From Craspedostauros australis (taxonomy: Eukaryota; Bacillariophyta; Bacillariophyceae; Mastogloiales; Achnanthaceae), in contig JAMXDE010000042.1 of the NCBI GenBank assembly GCA_026770025.1, forward strand, positions 62,001-126,000: a DNA stretch of 64,000 nt, in the 5' to 3' direction. The notes beneath the pieces were generated by a model that was given only the letters and a program-made list of their open reading frames with translations, did no database searches and had not been told where the DNA came from. Both the position numbers and the translations under genes were made by a program. Below, one piece after another: positions 29,501 through 40,258 of the stretch. Each line of letters begins with the position of its first letter. Positions within the stretch are counted from its first letter, which is position 1.

Positions 29501-32351
29501 TGAACAGTCGCTCTCCGACTTTCTTTGCTCTTTGTTGTAGAGTCTTCGTCAATCCTCTTTGTCGCGATTTGCCGATCGCGCAATCCACACAAGCGTTTAG
29601 CTTCCCTGTGACATTCCATCCGTATCGTCCCGCAGTGCGAGAGATGGTGTAAGTGTCAACATGGCCTAACATTTTATGGATTTTGTTGATGTCGATCGGT
29701 TTCTTCGTCGACACCCCGACGTTGGCTTGATCGTCGAGTGCAGGAGCGGCTATCATGTTCACGCCACTCACAAATCCGCTGTGCGTCGCCATGATGCGAT
29801 CAAAGCGAATGCGTTGTCCCTTCTTCTCCAAGGACATGATCACACCTCGGTTGCTAATATCGAAACCGTTTTCGAGAGCCTTGTTGATGCTCAAGAGGTT
29901 GACCCATAGCTCAGGCACGTACTTCACCGACTTGAGGAGGATGATTGCGGTATCGCCATTCTTCTGCATGACCTTCATCCGCTTGTCCCCCACCTTGGTT
30001 GCCTTGAGGTATCGACCGCTGCCTACCTTGATGGAGTGATTCGCTGTGCGCACGTTGATCATACCCTCGTCGTTGTTCGTGAGGTGACAGGAGGCGCCGG
30101 AGTCTCCTAACCAGGTGTTGGCCTCGTGGCGGTCGGGTGCGATGGTCGACTTACGTGTATCGACGTCGTCCAAGTCGCCGATCACCATTGCCATTTCGTG
30201 GCCGTTGGCATCGCTGTACAGTGGTAGCTCGCAGTGAGTGCGATAATCACGGATGCCATTGATGCTCGGATGGTGCATCCACATCAGCTGCTCCGATGCG
30301 ATGCTGCTCATCGCTCCGATCAGCGCCTGTTGAATTGGCTGAAGACGTACGTTCTCCAGCATTCCGTTCATCCGGTATGCATTAACACAGACGTCGAGTG
30401 CGCCTCGCACTCCGATTTGGTGCATCAAGTAGTACAGGGAGCGTGGCTCCACTCCCGTCAGTCTGAGGGTTGCAATGTCATGCACTGCGTCGATGCAGAT
30501 GAGGGAGAGTTCGGACCGGACGTCGTTTGGTGAAAGGACGTTGCTCAGCGAGCATCGGGTGGTCACGAACAACATTCCGCTCGTCTCTTCTAGCACCTCT
30601 CTACGTACCATCCTTTCGCCTTCATTTCTAGGCACAGCACCTCTTGGCTCGTTGGCGAGCTGGATGAAGAAAGGAATGTTCGGGCAGTCTACGCACCATG
30701 CGTAGAGAGGCCCGCGCTTGAGACACAACGGACACCATCCGTTGTTCATGTCGCGACGCGATGATTGCTCGATCATGTCGTCGAGTGCGCTTGGACGGGA
30801 TGGGAGACTATAGACTGGTTCGTTGATGGCGCGGTCGATGTTGTCGTTGTCGACTCCTGTCATCGCCATCTCCGTTACGTCTGCGTCCTCCTCATCTGTC
30901 GTTCCCTCGTGGTACTCTATGACCACTTCGTCGGGATCCTCGGCTTCTGCGTCGGATGAAAAGAGCTCGTCTTTGATCATCTCCTCGTCGTTGATAGGGG
31001 GCCCGTAGTAACCGTACTCTCGTGGAGAGTGCTTGGCCATATCTTCGGAAGTCCATGCTCTTTCTGCGTTGGATGCTCTGCTCTCGAAGCTGGCGGTTCC
31101 GTCGACATCGATCGTGACGAACGCCATGTCATCCATCATCACGTCGTCATCGTGTGAAAACACACGGTCCTGTGTGGTCACATTTTTGTCTTGGTTTGCG
31201 AATTTGGTGATTTTGTTGAGTTTTTCGCTGATCACACTTTCTTCTTCGCTCGCGTCTTCGTTGATGAACACACACATCATATCGTCTGATGCGGTGAGTG
31301 CGACGTCGTCGACTCCATCCATTCCGTCCGTAGCGACGTTGGCGGAGTCCGCCTCCTTCATGGCGGCCCTGAGCTTGAAGCACTGCACGATCTTGTGCCC
31401 CTTTTTGCCGCAGTAGTTGCATTCCCCGTTGAATTTGGGTTTGCCTCCGCCGTTGCCTTGGCCCTTCGACTTGTTCTTGCCGTTGCCCTTCTTGGCTGCG
31501 GAGCGACAATCCGCCTTCTTATGGCCGTAGGCGCCACAGTTGCGACAGTTACCCTTGAAGCTCCCGATGGCTGCGAGTGCCATCTCCTCCTTACTGTTGT
31601 TGCCGCCGCGGTTGGAGTTGCCTCCTTTGATGTTGCGGCCGTCGTAGGTGGCGCTCATGGTCTCGCGGATGTCTTCGATGGTCATGGTCTCTTCCTTTCC
31701 AAGGAATCTGAGTTCTATGATCTTCACATCCATTTCGTACTCTTTGCCAAGGGCGTTGAGCACGAGCATGTGGTACTGCTGCATATCCATGTTGATACCA
31801 GCGTTACCGAGGCGATTGCGCAGCACTTCCATTTCGGTGAGGAACGTGTCTGGGTTCTCGCCCTTCTTCAATCGCATCCCGTTGAGTTGAGCCAACAACT
31901 TTGCCTTCATAGGCGCGGTTCGTTGCTCGTAGATGCGCTCAAGAGCCTTCCACGCCTTGCGCGGGTCTCCACTCTCAGTGAGACTGCCCTTAGTCCCCAC
32001 CACAGCCATGAAGGCGACATCGCCTTCCGTAGTTTCGTGGTTGATAGCCACGGTCAGTTCTTCGAACGCATACTTAGCCAGCATCTTCTTGTATTCTGCC
32101 TTTTCCGCACGGGTCAGGGAGGATACTTTCTTCGGTTCACTCGCGCCTTCCTCCGTTTTTGGGACGGGAGCCAAAGGGTCTGAGCTGAACGGTGCTGGCT
32201 TCACCACTACGTCATCGAAGTCCATGAGGTAAAAATCCTCGAGCCCCTTGCGCGTGGCGCGGGTGATGAACTTGATACTCCAGCCTTTCCAACTGGAACG
32301 CTTGCCGTCGAAGACGACAACGCGATCAGACTTGAAGAGATGGGAGCTCAT
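26583..32351 (-). CDS. Copia gag-pol polyprotein (fossil/retroelement gene)
   Basis: A single 1,922-residue frame. In order: a gag-like region (about 32350-31560) ending in two CCHC zinc knuckles (about 31570-31380), an unusual acidic region of about 420 residues with a cysteine cluster near 30690-30740, aspartic protease (about 30110), integrase with its zinc-binding and core parts (about 29650-28900), reverse transcriptase (about 28060-27400) and RNase H (about 27070-26650). Integrase before reverse transcriptase is the copia order. The internal sequence is flanked by an 82-bp leader and an 85-bp 3' gap. The element looks whole. Confidence 0.9.
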   Translation of the reverse strand: MSSHLFKSDRVVVFDGKRSSWKGWSIKFITRATRKGLEDFYLMDFDDVVVKPAPFSSDPLAPVPKTEEGASEPKKVSSLTRAEKAEYKKMLAKYAFEELTVAINHETTEGDVAFMAVVGTKGSLTESGDPRKAWKALERIYEQRTAPMKAKLLAQLNGMRLKKGENPDTFLTEMEVLRNRLGNAGINMDMQQYHMLVLNALGKEYEMDVKIIELRFLGKEETMTIEDIRETMSATYDGRNIKGGNSNRGGNNSKEEMALAAIGSFKGNCRNCGAYGHKKADCRSAAKKGNGKNKSKGQGNGGGKPKFNGECNYCGKKGHKIVQCFKLRAAMKEADSANVATDGMDGVDDVALTASDDMMCVFINEDASEEESVISEKLNKITKFANQDKNVTTQDRVFSHDDDVMMDDMAFVTIDVDGTASFESRASNAERAWTSEDMAKHSPREYGYYGPPINDEEMIKDELFSSDAEAEDPDEVVIEYHEGTTDEEDADVTEMAMTGVDNDNIDRAINEPVYSLPSRPSALDDMIEQSSRRDMNNGWCPLCLKRGPLYAWCVDCPNIPFFIQLANEPRGAVPRNEGERMVRREVLEETSGMLFVTTRCSLSNVLSPNDVRSELSLICIDAVHDIATLRLTGVEPRSLYYLMHQIGVRGALDVCVNAYRMNGMLENVRLQPIQQALIGAMSSIASEQLMWMHHPSINGIRDYRTHCELPLYSDANGHEMAMVIGDLDDVDTRKSTIAPDRHEANTWLGDSGASCHLTNNDEGMINVRTANHSIKVGSGRYLKATKVGDKRMKVMQKNGDTAIILLKSVKYVPELWVNLLSINKALENGFDISNRGVIMSLEKKGQRIRFDRIMATHSGFVSGVNMIAAPALDDQANVGVSTKKPIDINKIHKMLGHVDTYTISRTAGRYGWNVTGKLNACVDCAIGKSRQRGLTKTLQQRAKKVGERLFMDTSSVQTYSFGRGKYWLLVIDDYSDYCWSFFVKEKSDIGSKMVGLLRWLQANQEVNVKNVRCDNAGENYSTEKQLLNAGFAPTFEYTAAATPQQNGRVERKFAVLYGKVRAMLNQTHLPKSSRSKLWAEAARTATQLENIIGTKTREPACILFNEQIPTYVDGLRTFGEIGMVHIGGRTIKAKLDSRSKPAMFVGYGQSHASGVYRMMNLATTRILITRDVTWMNQSYGQFKGIANANRSVLIDLEDDDSTSEIPSPNNRVTWERREDTIKGMETDDADQSRGARIDVDTEDAAQGQDDLLPTQGDDDSYDDNDDESGRDNEKRPHYQDEVPVATPVRGMPRMLKALAGFNNSPIPMEERDLGSSGESESDAGENETTPTTTTTPLATSGQDFHTNWSTFNRDVAGMMIDTTHGKMRLDDFITASQGLDQRSLEEGYEQANVAMMLDPTTFEECWDHADPEKRTKWREAINKEFTNMTRREVWEKIKMNQMPKDRRCVKTKWVFKEKRNGVFRARLVACGYSQIAGVDFSAHHAPVIHDATYRVMLTMKMLLHLDSIIIDFETAFLHGELEEEIYMRCPKGMKHEADECLLLKKTIYGLVQSARQWNKKLVDILLKLGFRQSAVDPCLLIRNQEGSLLLIGTYVDDCLCIGEEQELKKLVRDIKAERFGIKVEEDLEDYLSCKIIFNHDHTNCWVNQPHIIKNITDTFKDDVMKLQRYGTPGTPGQGIQRDSDSPKVDKERHSRYRSGVGMLLYLVKHSRPDIANAVRELTKVLDGPTAVAYKEMLRVMKFVSDTREYGLRVKPDPLENDAWKIVVYTDSEFAGDKDNRISVGGHIVLLQGVPIIWRSKAQRSVTLSSTEAEYVALSEAGKEIRFLTQLMRDIGLEMHRPADVMVDNVGAIFIASNPSTSARTRHIDIRHHFIRELIANREARARFVRSEDNIADGFTKNTKKEIYDKHKGDIIQPRSALD

Positions 32352-32433
32352 GGTCGAAGTAGTGGTGGTGATGTTCGTTGCTGTGTTGGTGGGTGATGGA
32401 AACGTTGGATTTCAATCGTAACGTTTCGAAACG

Positions 32434-33188
32434 TGTTGGAAATCCGGGGTTAGGTAGTAGATTAATCTGTTATCAATCTGTACCAATTTAGAACTGTGAG
32501 AACAAACTCCTTGACTCTCCAATTCCAGTTCAGCAGCAAGTGTAATCTGTAGCAGTTCACCATGATCATGCACTTGTTCATGGTTGCTTTCATCTGCTTC
32601 ATCAGCTTGCTCTCATGCTCTCTTCTGCAGGTTCATCATGCTTCATCGTGGTGGTTTGCATCTTCTACATTCGAGCAGCATCTCTCATAGACGCACAGGT
32701 ACCTTCAGCATGGGTCTCAGTCTGATCGATCCCACTTGACCTTCGGTTCCTCAGTATTCCACCTGCGCCATCATCACATACTCACCGGTCATGTTCAATG
32801 CATATCGCGTCGTCATTCGTGCTCTTGAGCGGATAGGAGCATCGCCTCCGTTTCGCTTTCTCAGAGAAGCGATCCCTTGTCCGTCGATGCGCGTCGACAT
32901 GTCTGATACATATCGACAGTTTCGCCTATAGTCTTGGCTCATGTGCGATTACATCCCTAGAGGTCGATCCATAGGTTCGCCCTCATTACAGCGGTGGTAC
33001 ATGGATAGGTTCCATGGTGGGACATGACTGATGTTGATGTCATTCATGAACAGAGGGTTGATGGGGGACAGGCTGCAAGGTGGTCCGAGTGTTACCAACA
33101 AAGTTGACCTCGTCGAGTTGTGAAGATATTATTGGGAGGTGCGGCAATCATGGGTATCTTGGTAAAAGCGTACCCCCGATTCCTGACA
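32434..33188 (-). repeat. 5' LTR of the copia element
   Basis: 755 bp, same as 25743-26497. It lies upstream of the gag start (82 bp of leader between). It is expected to carry the element's promoter. Confidence 0.95.
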
Positions 33189-33194
33189 TAATCG
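33189..33194. repeat. Target-site duplication of the copia element, right
   Basis: TAATCG directly after the right LTR, matching 25737-25742. Confidence 0.7.
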
Positions 33195-33939
33195 ACACGA
33201 GTAGAATGCGTATCATTGCAACTATTCAGGCTCAACAGCCGATGGGCCTGTCATCTGACCCCTGCTGGTCTGTGACGGAGCCGCGGCATCGACATCATGC
33301 GAGTGCGCCTGCGTGAAATACGGAGGATGACGCAGGCTTTGCCTGCCCTGCCTTTGCGATTGAGAGTAGCATGGTCGAACGCAACGCAGTGTGGAGGCTT
33401 GTCCATGCTTTCTTGCTTGTGAGGGAGGGAGGTGGTGGGGCTGTGGAATAGTGTGTGGTGCTCAATTTGGCAGTGATTGATGGCACTTCCATAGAGCAAG
33501 TAGCCTTCATGGGACCACCTTGGCACGATCGTTTGGATGCTGTGTAGGCATTCACCAAGAGGGATGGGCACATTCTGTGCGCAACGCGAGAGGACACACT
33601 CTTCATGGACGATTGGCATCCAGGGAACGCCTCCGACGCTTCAACGCTTCAACGCGTGCATGTGTAGCATCTTGCTCTGGGGTATGTCGAGCAGCTGCGG
33701 TTGCTGAGGTTTCGCCGACGACGAACATATCCGGTACGTGTTGTAAAAGCGTGGTCCTCTCAAGTATTATGATGCAGGTTGCTTGTCACATCCTTCACTG
33801 TAGCCTGAATTGAAGTCCTGGTCCGAGCCATGTGAACGAGCTACAAGCAATATTTCATTACGCAAGCCCAGCCCCTTGAACAACTCAAGGACATAGTACA
33901 GGAATCATGGCATGGTACGCATGTTCGAGGACTGCATGC
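33195..33939. other. Host sequence trapped between copia and LINE insertions
   Basis: 745 bases with no supported gene. By position it is the original spacer between the ends of the two convergent ankyrin genes, now flanked by two retroelements. Confidence 0.5.
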
Positions 33940-33954
33940 AGGATAGTGTTTCTA
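33940..33954. repeat. LINE target-site duplication, left copy
   Basis: AGGATAGTGTTTCTA, a perfect 15-bp match to 42635-42649; the flanking bases differ on both sides. Confidence 0.95.
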
Positions 33955-34059
33955 ATAATAATAATAACTCAGCGATTACGTTACGTGCCTCCGGGGCTTT
34001 ATCCTCGTCTAGCCGGGCCCCGCCAGGACCCGGTGTCGAGCGAGCTGTCGAAAACGCGG

Positions 34060-37000
34060 TCAAGGATTGGCGAGCCACCTGGCCATCAGCGAACGCTCCT
34101 GTTGCATGGATTGTTTACGCTGTCTGGCTCGAGCGTCCCGTCGCACCTGTTGCGCCCGTTCGATCCATTGTTGAACTTGATATTGGTTGCCAGTCTCGAC
34201 CACCCCGCCTTGGTTGAGGACCTGCGCTTCGCACAGGGTAAGGCCGGGGGGATGAAAGGAGCGAAGACGTCTCGCGTAGTCACGAGCGCGTGCTGCCGCC
34301 GAGCCTGGCTCTTCGTGGACTTTGTTGTTCCTAGCGATCCATACGGACCACGGAATCTTCCAAATCCGGCGTATCACATCGGCCGCCCAGGCCTCCGCCG
34401 TCCGGTGCTTGGATTCGTTGTTGACCATCCACGCCTGTTGCTGTTGGCGCCAATCCACATGCAGAAAACCTTGAAGGAGCGGAAACCACCCCAATTGCCT
34501 CTGCGGGCCTTGCGGCCGGACCTTGCGGCCGGACCTTGCGGCGCCACCGTCGCATGCCACTACGCATACCCCCAACCACTACGGGATTTGTGCCTACCAC
34601 TGACATGTAATCCAGTAATTCCTCCACCGCCTCCTCCCATGCCTCCTCATGCCCACCACAGGTGAGGAGATGCTCCACCGTTTCTTCCTGGCGACAGCTG
34701 GGGCAAGTTGAGTGCTCCTGCTGCCCCACTTGTTGCATTTTGCGGCCCACCGCCATGAACCCTGTAGAGAGCTTCGAGACAAATCGGACGCTGTCGCGTG
34801 CCGCCCTCGATGTGCGGGCCCTGGAATACGACTGCCAATCAACCGCGGCGTACTCGTCAACGCTCCAGCCATGTTTATTGCGCCAGTATTCGGAGATGTC
34901 CTCCTTCTGCACCACTGCCTCCATGGCCTCGGAGTCGATGTGGGAGTAGGGGGCCCCCAACCAGCCAATCCTCCAGACAGGGGCTGACATAACCCACTTG
35001 TCGATGATCGGCTGAGAAGACACCGCCTCCCAGTGACGCTTGGCCTCACTATCCGCGCGGATGTTGAGCCGGGCCCAGATGTCCAGAGACGACAATGGGC
35101 CGTCCTGGTGGCCTTTAACCCATCTCCACTGAAGAGAACACTGAAGCAGAGACTTGACGTGCTCGATTTCCGACAGGATATCCCAGTCGCGATGTACGGG
35201 ACGAGGAGAACCGTCTCTGGCACGGTTGAGCGCCTGTTTCCCGTCGAGCGCAAGGGTGATGGCGGGGATCGACATGTTGTGATCCTGCTCCAGCAGGAAC
35301 ACGTAGATGAGGGAGGCCAGCACGCCCATGAGCTCACTTCGGTAGGAGCTTTGCATGTGTGTAACGCCTGGGACCGTCGCCAACACCGAGACCGACTTCT
35401 GAGTGCGTGTGTCATAGATGATGGAGGCTGATGTACCTCGACCGTCTTTGTAGGAACCGTCGCTCACCGCCACTAGCGTGCCCTCGGTTGCCGCGAGATG
35501 CGCGTCCTGTGGTGAGAGATCGCCTTCCGCGCTCTGGATGTACGCGAACCGTTCTGGCTCGTGGTGTGGGACGTCCCGCTGCGAGACTTGGTCCCCTTGG
35601 GCTCCGTCCCAAGTGATGTACCGAGCGTGCCGGACCACTGAGACTCGCACGGCACCCGTAGGGATTGGCGACGCGGTGGACGTGGGGTCGTAACGCGCGC
35701 GGCGTGTGTGTTGCCGGCTTCTTGCGCGAGCATAGACGATAGACGAGGACTCGGTCAACTCGAAGATTGAATCCGTGAGTGGGTCATGCCACCATCTCCA
35801 CCTATGTTCGTCGAAGTGCCATGGTCCAAGAGGGAGGGCCAGAGATCCGTTAGGTTGGGCGAGCAGGGCGCAAAACTTCCGCCATTCGGCCCACCAGCTA
35901 GCAGGCAGGCGAGGGGGCAGGATCGGCCAGGACCGCCGGATTGTGGACGACTCGTGCCCTGAGTTAGCTTCAGGGGTGATGCGGGACCCGCATGCCGTCG
36001 CGATGTCTGAGACAAATACCGCGCCAAGGGACAACCGGCACATGTTGACGTGCCTGAGTCGGTGTCCGTGGTACCCCAGGTCTAGGGCGAGCTCTGTCAG
36101 AGCACGGTCTCCTTGACGCTGCGGAACGAAAGAGTGGGTGGTCTCCTTGATGTGAAAGCCTGCCTCCTGTATGTCGCCCCAAAGAATGGATACCCAGCAG
36201 GGGGTGAGGGCGTCTTTGAGCAGGTGGTGGGGTTGATCGAAGAGGGAACCCGTTACCCCAACCTCATCCTTAAGCGCCTCGATCGAGTGCTCGATCAACT
36301 TGCCAGTCGGGGTTGCCGCGTGGACCTCCAGGAACATTGCCTGCACCTGTCGAACCACCTGTCGCCTCCATGGGTCTGGAATTCCAAGGCCGCCGTCGGA
36401 GACGGGAGCGTAGAGGACTACCCTCGGAAATGTTCGCATGACCTTCATCTTGGGGAGGGCGGCTTGCAGGGCAGGGGCCATGATGTGCTTCCACTGGTCG
36501 GGCGTCAGCTGTACCGCGGCCATAACGTACTCCACTGACTTCATGAAGCGTAGGACCAGAGCGGTGCGCGCCTCGCCAGGGGATACCTGGGAGGACCGGA
36601 GTTTGGTCGCGAATGACTCCGACTTTTGACGAAGGGCGGCGACTTGCGCGTCGTTTCTGCCGTCGAGCGGAATGGACACCCCCAGCGTTTCGACTGGTTC
36701 AGTGTGGCGCTTCCTCGGAATGGTAGCTGGACTGCTTCGCCCGCCCTGAATGCTGACGAGTGACTCTTCGTGAGAGTCCTCAGTCCACCATTGACCAGAC
36801 GCAAAGGAAAAGCGGACTGCCCACCATGCCGACTTGGCCGGGACGATGGCGCCGCCTGTGGCCGCGAGAAGTCCATTCCACGCTTCGATCATGCTTTGGA
36901 ACCGCTGGAAGCCGTGCTGAGGAGTCTCGTCGGCTTTGGAGATGCGGATCAGGTCGGTGTCATCGACAAAAGCGGAGCCCAGCACCTTGACGGAGTTGGG

Positions 37001-39514
37001 CCCGAGGGGTGCGTGAAACGTAGACTCATGTCCTTGCGCCTGCATGGCCTTGAACATAACGGAGCTAATCACTGCCCATATGGCGGGGCCTGCACCATTG
37101 CCTTGCCCGATGCCATGCATAAGACACTGGTGGTCCTTGACGTAGCTGGCGGAAGACACCCCATAAGCCGTGCTGACGTGGTGCTCGGCCTGGCCCAGCG
37201 TGGCGAACATGCTGCGTACCGCTCCGGGGTTTGCCCCTGCCGCCATCATGGCTGCAGCGGCGAAGTTTGGTACGATTCTGTCGTAACAGGACTTGGCGTC
37301 ATTGGAGCAAAAGAACACCGGGGCCTTCTTCTGAAAGGCAATATCGAGCGAGAGCCGCTTGTTGAGAGCGGCTACGATCGCTGACATGCCCTTTCGGCTG
37401 CCAAACTGATACTCCGACAGCCAGCGGTTCGATTCCGCGGCCGCCATCATGTCGCGCCCGAGACGCTTGTTGTTCATGTTGAACTGGGCGTCCATGAGCT
37501 GGATGGTGCGCATTTTTTCGATGTTGTACACTTTCGCCTTTTTCAGGATCTGCACGTCGGTCACCCTGTGCCAAGCGAGTGGAGCAATGGCACACTGGTA
37601 GGGGATCTCCCTGAGCTGCATGTCCACTGCTGCCAAGGCGGGATTCAGTGCCGCCGCCTTGTAGTGCCCGAAGTGTGGGGTAGATGGCTCGGAGTTGACC
37701 CTCTCCGTCTGCTTTCTCCATGCTTCTTGGTGATCGTCGACTGACAGGAGATCGGGGTTATGGGGAAGGGGTTGGAGTGCTCGCAATAGGGCAACCAGAT
37801 GGTCGTCCATGTCATCGGGAAAGGGAAGCTCCCCGCGGAGAACCTGTCCGGACGTCTCCGCGGACCAGATCTTGTCCAAGAAGCCGCGACCTGGGCGGAC
37901 CAGGCAAGGGGCCGCCTCGGCCTGAGAGAATCGTCGCCGATTTTCGCGAATGCAGGCTGCCGCAATTTCCGCGGGCTCCGTGCACTCATGGACCACGCCT
38001 GTGTCATCCGTGAAAAGGACTTTGGTGGTCAGAGAGTTTTCGGCTCCGAAGACCCTTCGTAGGCGGCGAGCCTCACTCCTTTGCGCTTCCCTGTTCTGTA
38101 GTTGGCGCAGGGCGCTGTCGGCTTCTAGCACGCCTTGCTGTTGCTTGGCCTGGGCCAATTCGACCAGGTAGTCTTGTCTGAGGGAATGTTGCTGCTTCTT
38201 CACCTCGTAATACTTCTTGTATGCCTGGGAACGTCGCTCGATGGCTGAGTCCAGTGAGTCCGTAGGGGTCAGGCCTGTGGCTTTGCGCAGCCGCTTCCGT
38301 AGAGAGGAGCTGACGTGTAGCTTCATGATGGCCTTTACTTCCATGGTCCAGAACCTGATGTTAAGGCGGGCCTGCTTGATAGCTGGAGACCATTCGATGT
38401 CGCCCATGCGGAGCTTGCGGCACCCTCGCTCGGCTTTACGCTTGATTTCGTGGGTTTGCGAAATCAGCCGGTCAAGCTTGGCGGTTTGGGTGGAGTTGAG
38501 CTCCCACCCCTGAGTGGCCGCGGCGTGGAACAAAGCCTCGGCACGGCGCTGGATGCCGTGCTTGGCGTATTCTTCGAGAAGCGCGTCGTTGTATCGCTTC
38601 ACGACGGTGGGGTTTTGGAGTTGTAGCCTTCTGGGTAGTCGGGATGGGATGGGCCTGGTGCCGTGGCCAAGGACTTCGTGAAAGTCCAGATCCAGCCAGA
38701 GCGCCTTGTGATCGGAGGGGGCGGCTTCGCCGAAGTCGTAATATCCCCCGTCAACTATGTGGACTCCCGACGAGAGGAAAAACGCGTCGATGGGCACTCC
38801 TTTCTGGTTGCGTTGTTGGGTGGCGGTTCGGGCGTCGTCGCCCATCAGGGACCACAGGGCGTTGGGCATGCCCATATTGGACATAGCTTGGGCTGTAGGG
38901 CCGTCCACTGTATCGTCGTTGACGTCCACTCCGATGGCTATGATCTCCCCAGCTTCCTTCCAGCGCTGGATATCCTGGTCCAGGTCGTCTTGCCAAGCCT
39001 GAAGAGGATCGGAGTCGCGTCCTGCTGCCTGAAGGACCCTGGAGTGTTGGGCCCAAACTGTGAGGTCGCCTTGTTCGGACCTGCATGGTCTGTACGCTGA
39101 TACGACTCGGAGGCGCTTGCCTTGTTTGCCTTCGAAGGAGAGGGAGGTCCATCGTCCCATGCCTGAGGGGTCGGCTTCGCGCCCGTAGACGCGATGGGAC
39201 AACTCATTGTACGCGGATACTGCTGTTCCCCCATATTGACGCGCTCCCAGGGATTGTTCATGGGTGTTGTGCGCAAAGATGGACTTTTCTCTGCGGAGCG
39301 GGCCTGGCAATCTCTCCTTCCATTGGTCGGCCGATGCCACATTGTCCCAGCGGATGTTGGTTTCCGCCATCGCAAAGACGTCGACTGCTTCCTGGTGAAC
39401 GAAGTCGAACAGGGCTTTGTTTTTCTCCTGGTACCTTTTTAAGGGAATCTGGGAAACATTCTGAAACACCACCCGGATGGTGTCCTGCCTCTTGGGCTTT
39501 TGTGGTGCTTGCAT
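34060..39514 (-). CDS. LINE ORF2: endonuclease, reverse transcriptase, RNase H, frameshifted near C-terminus
   Basis: I take the start as ATG 39514 (MQAPQKPKRQ). The frame is open upstream to 39982, but that part is a Thr/His/Pro-rich translation of leader-like sequence. Order: APE endonuclease (residues 10-270, with IDAFFLSS and SDHKALWLDL), a Gln/Arg-rich linker, reverse transcriptase (about 600-950, with NDAKSCYDR, GIGQGNGAGP and catalytic FVDD near 848), RNase H (about 1345-1480, SDGSYKDG, YRSELMG, LDGKQAL, KGHQDG) and CPSC-x7-H-x4-C near 1603. A 13-bp tandem duplication (unit CCTTGCGGCCGGA on plus, about 34508-34533) shifts the frame. The main frame then ends at 34331 with an unrelated tail, while the conserved C-terminus continues in another frame to a stop at 34060. 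Confidence 0.88.
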
Positions 39515-40165
39515 GGTGTTCCTCCTGCAAAGTGGGGATCTTCGTAGGGGCGCTGAAGACAGAGAGCACGTGGTCGGGTGGAGTCGCTGTGGGTAGTTCG
39601 TAGATGCGAGGGGTGTAAGGATGTTGGGCTGCTGGAGATGCAGACGTGAGTAGGTTATGAGAGTAGTGGTGGGGCTGGTTAACTTGGGAGTCAATGTGTG
39701 TGGAATGGTGTTGGTGGGGTTTTTGGATTGTGGTGGTGTAGTGGTGTGGAAGTGGTGGTGGGATTGTATAAGAGTAGTAGTGTGGGCTGGGTGAGTGGTT
39801 GTGATTGTGCACACGAGTTGATCGCACGTGTGCACGTTGGCTGTGTCACGGGGCTGTGGTGTGATGCCTGTGTACAGGTGGATGGATGGTCTGCGTCGGA
39901 AGGGACACGGGGCGTGAATAGGGAGTGATTGTTTGTCGGGGTCGTGCTCGGTCGCCAGTTGCGAGAGTACGGCCGAAGACAATGCCGGTTGTCACGTGGT
40001 TCGAATGAAGACGGTGTATTTGAGTGGGGTTGCCCGTGTTGTTGCTGTTGTGGGCGTGGTGGAGATTGTGGTTGGAGTCGTTGACTATATTATGGGACTC
40101 GCGCCGATGGTGTTGAGATGTTGGTGCTGGTGTTGTCGTTGATGCTGTCTTGGCTGATACGTGTA

Positions 40166-40182
40166 AAAATTTTTTTTTTTTT
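40166..40182 (-). repeat. Homopolymer A-run between LINE ORF1 and ORF2
   Basis: An uninterrupted run (T on plus) in the inter-ORF spacer. It could promote slippage or simply be drift; I draw no function. Confidence 0.6.
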
Positions 40183-40258
40183 TTGTTGTAGGGGTAGTGA
40201 TGTGATTGCAATCCTTCGGTGTGCGTTTGCTGTGAGTTTGGCTGTACTTGTTGGGGCC

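Larger units (their letters stand above)
25743..33188 (-). mobile_element. Ty1/copia LTR retrotransposon, looks whole
   Basis: A 7,446-bp element bounded by two 755-bp direct LTRs (25743-26497 and 32434-33188) that I read as identical. The LTRs have TG...CA ends and are flanked by TAATCG on both sides. One long gag-pol frame lies on the minus strand with copia gene order. A short purine-rich tract GGAAGGG adjoins the left LTR on the coding strand, as expected for the polypurine tract. I could not identify the primer-binding site with confidence next to the right LTR. Identical LTRs imply a very recent insertion. It resembles the copia elements known as CoDi in diatoms, but I cannot assign a lineage by eye. 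Confidence 0.95.

Noticed and set aside
39515-39982. N-terminal extension of LINE ORF2
   Set aside because: Thr/His/Pro-rich and unlike protein; the endonuclease begins just after Met 39514, so I treat the extension as untranslated leader.
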